From assembly GCA_934667175.1 (NCBI GenBank), contig CAKULN010000052.1, positions 1 to 19,303 of the forward strand: a DNA stretch of 19,303 nucleotides, given 5' to 3'. The notes beneath the pieces were generated by a model that saw only the letters and a program-made list of their open reading frames with translations, was not told where the DNA came from and did not search any database. Positions within the stretch are counted from its first letter, which is position 1; every line of letters begins with the position of its first letter. A program made the position numbers and the translations under genes. This document shows, piece after piece, positions 16,298 to 19,303 of this stretch. The DNA is from an uncultured Bacteroidales bacterium (lineage in GTDB: Bacteria; Bacteroidota; Bacteroidia; Bacteroidales; UBA932).

Positions 16298-18328
16298 ATG
16301 AAACGATATATAAAAGTCATATTATTTTCAGCTTTCGCCCTTCTCGCGCTATCTTCCTGCTCGCAGGAGCAGCTCGGAGTGACCGCCATGTCGAATACGG
16401 ATGACAACAGGGAGATTCACTTCATTCAGAGCAGCGTCACTAAGGAGTTTCCTCGTGGGACCAAGGAGGGCGTGATTGCCGTTACCCTTGCCCGTCATGG
16501 AAACAAGGGAACCTATAAGGTCGTGCTTCAGAAGACCGGCAAGGATGCCGCGTTGTTCACTCTGAAGGACACTGTGGTAATTCCTGACGGGCACTACAGC
16601 GTCGATATTCCGGTTCGCGTGGATATGGAGAGCGTCGTGCTCGGTTCCACGGTTGATGTTTCTCTCGCAATCATAGGACGTGACGCAGAGCTCGGGGACG
16701 ATCCGGCCTACATCGGCCAGTACAGTGATTTTCTTCAGGTCAGTGCGTCGTTCACCCTTGAATGGGAACCATATATGAGGAAGACCGAGTCCGGTGAGGA
16801 AGTGCAGCAGACGGCGACATACTACTACGGCGATATCCTCTACACCGGCGTTCAGCCGGACATACTCGTGGAGGTTGCAAAGGAAACGGACAACATATTC
16901 CGCCTGACGGACTGGTCATCGGGAGCATATTTCATGTTCAAGGTTGATTGGACGAAGAAGACGGTGGTTGTCCCTGGACAGTCAACCGGCTACTATCTCG
17001 AATCCGCAGGCGAGTACGTCTATGTCGCCGACATCGCCCAGTATCTCGGAAACGAAAGCGCATATAATTCTTATCCGTGTACATGGGACGGGGACAAGAC
17101 GTTTTCTCTCAACCTGATTTACTACGGCTCTACCGGCTATTACGGCATAGGCACGGAGAAGATAGTCTTTGCGGATGACCATGACACAGATCCTGCCGCT
17201 GAAGTGGAGTACAAGGGAGCAGGTGTCTTCGAGTTTGCCTTCAATGAATATGTCAATTCCTGCAAGGCAGTGGTCGTCGAGGGCGATATAACAGGGGATG
17301 ATGCCAAGGTTCAGGAAATATACAAGAGTATATGCCTCGGCACTGCGGAGAACGTCAGGACTTTCACGGAGACCACCCAGACCTGGACTCCGGAGATTCC
17401 GTCCAACACTCTGATTGCCGTCCCGTTCGACGCGCAGGGCAAGCCGGGGGAGGTAGTGGTTCTCCGGTTTACCTACGACAAGAACGGAAGCCTTGCTCCG
17501 CAGATTGCGGAAATCAAACTTGAACCGTCGGCCGATGATCCATACACAACAATCTCGTGGATTCTCAAGACGAAGAATGTCAAGAAGCTGAAGTATCTTA
17601 TGATGGCCAAGGAGGCATTCGTGGGCTACAAGGACTATTACGGTTGGGACTATCTCTTCAGCAGCCGTCTTGCTCAGGAACTGGACTCTGACAATCTTGC
17701 CAAGGCTGAAAGCAAAGATGGTATGCATCTCTACTATTCCGGTGTCACGGAGGGCGAGACATACAGTATGGCTCTTGAGGTTTATAATGAATACGGGGAC
17801 AGGGACACCATGACCGTCGATGTCCGGCTCAAGTCTCACGCGGACGAGTTCGCCTCCAAGACCATCGACGACTTTGTCGGTGCCTACCTGCTCACGGCCA
17901 CGGTGGATGACGGCGAGAGCAGCACTTCAAGCTCGACGACCGAGGCTTTCAGGGTCGATATTATAAAGACGGGGGAGAACACCGTCTCAATCAAGGGACT
18001 GAGCAACTACAAGTCCTATTCTCCGTCCATCACCGGAACATACATTCCGGAAGAGCACTGCATCCGCCTGCATTCGCAGAATCTGGGCGCGTTCAGCTAC
18101 ATGACCGTTGTGTTCGGCTTCGTGTCGAATCTCTACACTGCCATCTGGGGACAGACCTCGGCGCTGGAGTTCGGCTTCGGCGACGACGGCTATGTCTATT
18201 GGCGTGCGATGGAAGGTTCCGAGATGCCCGTCAACGGCTACAAGTTCATGCTTTTCGACGGTTCAAGCTATTCCGAGCATGACCTCGGCGGCAAGACCTA
18301 CACCGAACTTCTGATGATGAAGATTTAG
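16298..18328 (+). CDS. Large multidomain lipoprotein in the SusE/SusF position
   Basis: The 676-residue product has lipobox LSSC (Cys21) and an AGGAG site about 10 bases upstream. Residues ~40-140 look like a Calx-beta or DUF4843-like beta sandwich. Residues ~174-265 are Tyr/Trp-rich, with YYYGDILYTGV, WSSGAYFMFKVDW and LIYYGSTGYYGIG, a pattern seen in other uncharacterised Bacteroidales surface lipoproteins. Residues ~415-515 resemble the Tyr-rich module of the upstream lipoproteins (KKLKYLMMAKEAFVGYKDYY ... GETYSMALEVYNEYG). The C-terminal ~150 residues start DFVGAYLLTATVDDGE and form another beta domain ending GGKTYTELLMMKI. As the third gene after SusCD it probably helps bind or position substrate on the surface. 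It does not match SusE or SusF clearly. A near-copy of its last ~25 codons lies just downstream. Confidence 0.85.
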   Translation: MKRYIKVILFSAFALLALSSCSQEQLGVTAMSNTDDNREIHFIQSSVTKEFPRGTKEGVIAVTLARHGNKGTYKVVLQKTGKDAALFTLKDTVVIPDGHYSVDIPVRVDMESVVLGSTVDVSLAIIGRDAELGDDPAYIGQYSDFLQVSASFTLEWEPYMRKTESGEEVQQTATYYYGDILYTGVQPDILVEVAKETDNIFRLTDWSSGAYFMFKVDWTKKTVVVPGQSTGYYLESAGEYVYVADIAQYLGNESAYNSYPCTWDGDKTFSLNLIYYGSTGYYGIGTEKIVFADDHDTDPAAEVEYKGAGVFEFAFNEYVNSCKAVVVEGDITGDDAKVQEIYKSICLGTAENVRTFTETTQTWTPEIPSNTLIAVPFDAQGKPGEVVVLRFTYDKNGSLAPQIAEIKLEPSADDPYTTISWILKTKNVKKLKYLMMAKEAFVGYKDYYGWDYLFSSRLAQELDSDNLAKAESKDGMHLYYSGVTEGETYSMALEVYNEYGDRDTMTVDVRLKSHADEFASKTIDDFVGAYLLTATVDDGESSTSSSTTEAFRVDIIKTGENTVSIKGLSNYKSYSPSITGTYIPEEHCIRLHSQNLGAFSYMTVVFGFVSNLYTAIWGQTSALEFGFGDDGYVYWRAMEGSEMPVNGYKFMLFDGSSYSEHDLGGKTYTELLMMKI

Positions 18329-18336
18329 AAACAAGA

Positions 18337-18414
18337 TTTGACCATGTTGTTGTCTATCCTGTATCGGTCGTCGGTGACAAGACCTACGAAAACATCCTGA
18401 TGCAGAAGCTCTGA
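18337..18414 (+). pseudogene. C-terminal remnant of a paralogue of the preceding gene
   Basis: Directly after the stop of the last operon gene, in a different frame, the sequence reads FDHVVVYPVSVVGDKTYENI then LMQKL and a TGA stop at 18412-18414. The gene just upstream ends FDGSSYSEHDLGGKTYTELL then MMKI and a stop. The two tails share FD, G-x-KTY, L-M and K-L/I at matching places and nearly equal lengths (23 and 22 residues after FD). DNA similarity is clear too, for example ACAAGACCTAC versus GCAAGACCTAC. There is no start codon with a sensible upstream protein. It is most simply the leftover 3' end of a lost tandem paralogue, or of an older version of the gene whose end was replaced. Confidence 0.6.
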
Positions 18415-18420
18415 TCTGGA

Positions 18421-18487
18421 TGCTCCGGTCTCTGGGCCCGTCGAAGTGACTGGAGCACGTCGGTCACTGAGCCTGCCGAAGTGACCG
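18421..18487 (+). repeat. Paired palindromic repeats, unit 1
   Basis: Two hairpins lie side by side. The first (18421-18457) has TGCTCC pairing with GGAGCA and continues inward through GGTC/GACT, with one T-T mismatch beyond. The second (18461-18487) has an 8-bp perfect stem, CGGTCACT with AGTGACCG, around an inner GAGCCTGCCGA. Both share the core pattern GGTCnCTGnGCCnGnCGAAGTGAC. They resemble REP-type intergenic repeats. Confidence 0.65.
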
Positions 18488-18499
18488 TATATGAATATC

Positions 18500-18535
18500 A
18501 AAAAGGAAGCGGAACCAACCCGCTTCCTTTTTTTT
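18500..18535 (+). terminator. Rho-independent terminator, probably bidirectional, ending the operon
   Basis: Positions 18500-18511 (A-run then GGAAGCG) pair with 18521-18532 (CGCTTCC then T-run) around a 9-base loop, and T continues to 18535. It follows the last operon gene by about 170 bases. The A-run on the left means that it also has terminator shape on the minus strand, fitting its place between the plus-strand operon and the minus-strand tRNA/rpsT cluster. Confidence 0.85.
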
Positions 18536-18552
18536 GCCGCTTCGACCATTCT

Positions 18553-18577
18553 GGTCACTTCGACAAGCTCAGTGACC
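18553..18577 (-). repeat. Palindromic repeat, inverted copy
   Basis: GGTCACT and AGTGACC form a perfect 7-bp stem around TCGACAAGCTC. Read on the minus strand it is GGTCACTGAGCTTGTCGAAG then TGACC, the same family as the copies on either side but facing the other way. Confidence 0.65.
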
Positions 18578-18583
18578 TGAACC

Positions 18584-18636
18584 GTGGTCGTTGAGCTTTT
18601 TGAACACGTCGGTCGCTGAGCCTGCCGAAGCGACTG
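18584..18636 (+). repeat. Paired palindromic repeats, unit 2
   Basis: A degenerate copy (18584-18607, GTGGTCGTTGAGCTTTTTG followed by AACAC) is joined through ACACGTC to a good copy at 18610-18636. The good copy has stem CGGTCGCT with AGCGACTG. The layout, including the CACGTCGGTC junction, repeats unit 1. The stem differs from the copy at 18461-18487 by an A-T to G-C change on both sides, so pairing is kept. Confidence 0.65.
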
Positions 18637-18659
18637 GGATGCCGCTGTGTCTAAACAAT

Positions 18660-18689
18660 AAAGGGCCGGAACGAAAGTTCCAACCCTTT
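18660..18689 (-). terminator. Terminator after tRNA-Pro
   Basis: AAAGGG (18660-18665) pairs with CCCTTT (18684-18689), and GGAAC (18668-18672) with GTTCC (18677-18681) across a GAAA loop, with a CC/AA internal mismatch. On the minus strand the stem is followed by TTTATTGTTT. It lies immediately downstream of the tRNA-Pro 3' end. Confidence 0.65.
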
Positions 18690-18690
18690 G

Positions 18691-18763
18691 TCGGGATGAT
18701 CCGACTCGAACGGACGACCCCTACGTCCCGAACGTAGTGCGCTACCAACTGCGCTACATCCCG
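18691..18763 (-). tRNA. tRNA-Pro, anticodon CGG
   Basis: The minus strand folds into a complete 73-base cloverleaf. The acceptor is CGGGATG/CATCCCG with discriminator A, the D stem GCGC/GCGC, the anticodon stem CTACG/CGTAG with loop TTCGGGA (anticodon CGG), and the T arm carries TTCGAGT. CCA is not encoded. It lies 60 bases downstream of rpsT, beyond that gene's terminator, and is followed by its own terminator. Confidence 0.95.
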
Positions 18764-18786
18764 TTTGCCATTCCGGCTTCCGGCTT

Positions 18787-18813
18787 AAAAGGCAGCCTCG
18801 GGAGACTGCCTTT
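18787..18813 (-). terminator. Terminator after rpsT
   Basis: On the minus strand AAAGGCAG (18813-18806) pairs with CTGCCTTT (18795-18788). The stem can continue inward through a U-G pair and CTC/GAG, and is followed by a short T-run (TTTTAA). It lies just past the rpsT stop codon and upstream of tRNA-Pro. Some read-through or processing is needed if the tRNA-Pro shares the rpsT promoter, since no separate promoter was recognised between them. Confidence 0.7.
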
Positions 18814-18823
18814 CGATATTCCT

Positions 18824-19078
18824 TTATGCGAGTTTGTTGATATAAACCGCAATTCCACTCTTGAGATTGGCAGCCTTGTTCTTGTGGATGACCCCGATCT
18901 TCGCGAGTTTGTCAATCATCTTGTAGACCTTAGGGGCGCCATCCTCGGCAGCCTTCTTGTCTGTGGTGTTACGAATCGCGCGGATTGCGTTCCTCGTTGT
19001 CTTCGCATAATACTTATTATGCAATCTGCGCCTCTCGCTTTGGCGATTGGCCTTTTTTGCTGATGCGTGATTTGCCAT
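18824..19078 (-). CDS. rpsT: 30S ribosomal protein S20 (bS20)
   Basis: The 84-residue basic protein has the S20 hallmarks: [20 protein letters not shown] at the N-terminus, [12 protein letters not shown], and a C-terminal helix with [20 protein letters not shown]. Length is normal for S20. It binds 16S rRNA early in assembly of the small subunit. It is preceded by tRNA-Glu at 22 bases on the same strand, so the two are probably transcribed together from the promoter at 19213-19243. Confidence 0.98.
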   Translation of the reverse strand: MANHASAKKANRQSERRRLHNKYYAKTTRNAIRAIRNTTDKKAAEDGAPKVYKMIDKLAKIGVIHKNKAANLKSGIAVYINKLA

Positions 19079-19100
19079 CGTTTTTATTTTTTAATATTTG

Positions 19101-19172
19101 TAGTGGGTAGGAGAATCGAACTCCTATTGCGGGAATGAAAATCCCGAGTACTAACCGTTATACGAACCCACC
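19101..19172 (-). tRNA. tRNA-Glu, anticodon UUC
   Basis: The minus strand gives a 72-base cloverleaf. The acceptor is GGTGGGT/ACCCACT (first pair G-U) with discriminator A, the anticodon stem CGGGA/TCCCG with loop TTTTCAT (anticodon TTC), and the T stem AGGAG/CTCCT with loop TTCGATT. CCA is not encoded. It is the first gene of the cluster, about 34 bases after the predicted transcription start. Confidence 0.95.
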
Positions 19173-19212
19173 AAACTAGGTCTGCCCAAAAGGCGTCCGC
19201 CAAATTGGGATG

Positions 19213-19243
19213 CAAATATATGGATAATTTTCGACCTTACAAA
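19213..19243 (-). promoter_or_regulatory. Bacteroidota-type promoter for tRNA-Glu and rpsT
   Basis: On the minus strand TTTG (19243-19240) is followed after exactly 19 bases by TATATTTG (19220-19213), a perfect TAnnTTTG -7 element at the usual spacing. Transcription should begin near 19206, upstream of tRNA-Glu. Confidence 0.8.
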
Positions 19244-19255
19244 ATAATTCGGCCG

Positions 19256-19303
19256 TTATTTGTCCGATTTGCCGTCATTTCCCTCCTTGGTCCATTCAAA
19301 CGA
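19256..19303 (-). CDS. Possible 3' end of a further minus-strand gene
   Basis: From the right edge one minus-strand frame reads SFEWTKEGNDGKSDK followed by TAA at 19258-19256, a hydrophilic tail ending just before the tRNA-Glu promoter. Another frame stays open slightly longer, so this call rests on position and composition only. The product cannot be identified. Confidence 0.3.
   Translation of the reverse strand, partial: SFEWTKEGNDGKSDK

Noticed and set aside
16982..17839. 285-codon minus-strand frame opposite the last operon gene
   Set aside because: It is a shadow of the coding strand, with no family features and no promoter or neighbour in support.
18421..18636. CRISPR array
   Set aside because: The repeats are few, imperfect, palindromic throughout and in mixed orientation, with no regular spacers and no cas genes.

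Overview
The window looks like a chromosomal segment of a Bacteroidales-type bacterium (phylum Bacteroidota). The grounds are a SusC/SusD outer-membrane pair, many lipoproteins with BACON, Big2-like and DUF4988-like domains, promoters of the Bacteroidota TTTG / TAnnTTTG type, and mostly Shine-Dalgarno-poor gene starts. Genus cannot be set from the sequence alone.

Layout. Positions 1-389 are a non-coding leader with a 22-bp hairpin that resembles a small miniature inverted-repeat element, repeated TTTGACA/TGTCAAA boxes, a minus-strand terminator-like hairpin and a good promoter at 336-367. From 390 to 18328 ten genes run on the plus strand with gaps of 5-25 bases or a 4-base overlap, which strongly suggests one operon. 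In order they are: a Big2-like lipoprotein with a lectin-fold-like C-terminus; a coiled-coil DUF4988-like lipoprotein; a fimbrillin-like/BACON lipoprotein; two related BACON lipoproteins; a subtilisin-family (S8) lipoprotein protease with an intact catalytic triad; a fibronectin type III lipoprotein overlapping the protease gene; a SusC TonB-dependent transporter; its SusD partner; and a large multidomain lipoprotein in the usual SusE/SusF position. Every product except SusC has a lipoprotein signal peptide.

Downstream, 18337-18414 holds a short remnant matching the C-terminus of the last gene, followed by paired palindromic repeats and a bidirectional terminator. The right end is a minus-strand housekeeping block: tRNA-Glu(UUC), rpsT and tRNA-Pro(CGG), with a near-perfect promoter, a terminator after rpsT and another after the tRNA-Pro. 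The 3' end of a further minus-strand gene may enter at the right edge.

How the genes may work together (inference): the operon looks like a nutrient-acquisition locus in which a surface-tethered protease cuts protein or glycoprotein, several surface lipoproteins bind the substrate, and the SusCD complex imports the resulting peptides, in the manner of RagAB of Porphyromonas gingivalis. No glycoside hydrolase, polysaccharide lyase, sulfatase, sigma factor or sensor-regulator is encoded here. The most unusual signal is a repeated Tyr-rich module of about 100-130 residues that appears, diverged, in at least four of the lipoproteins.
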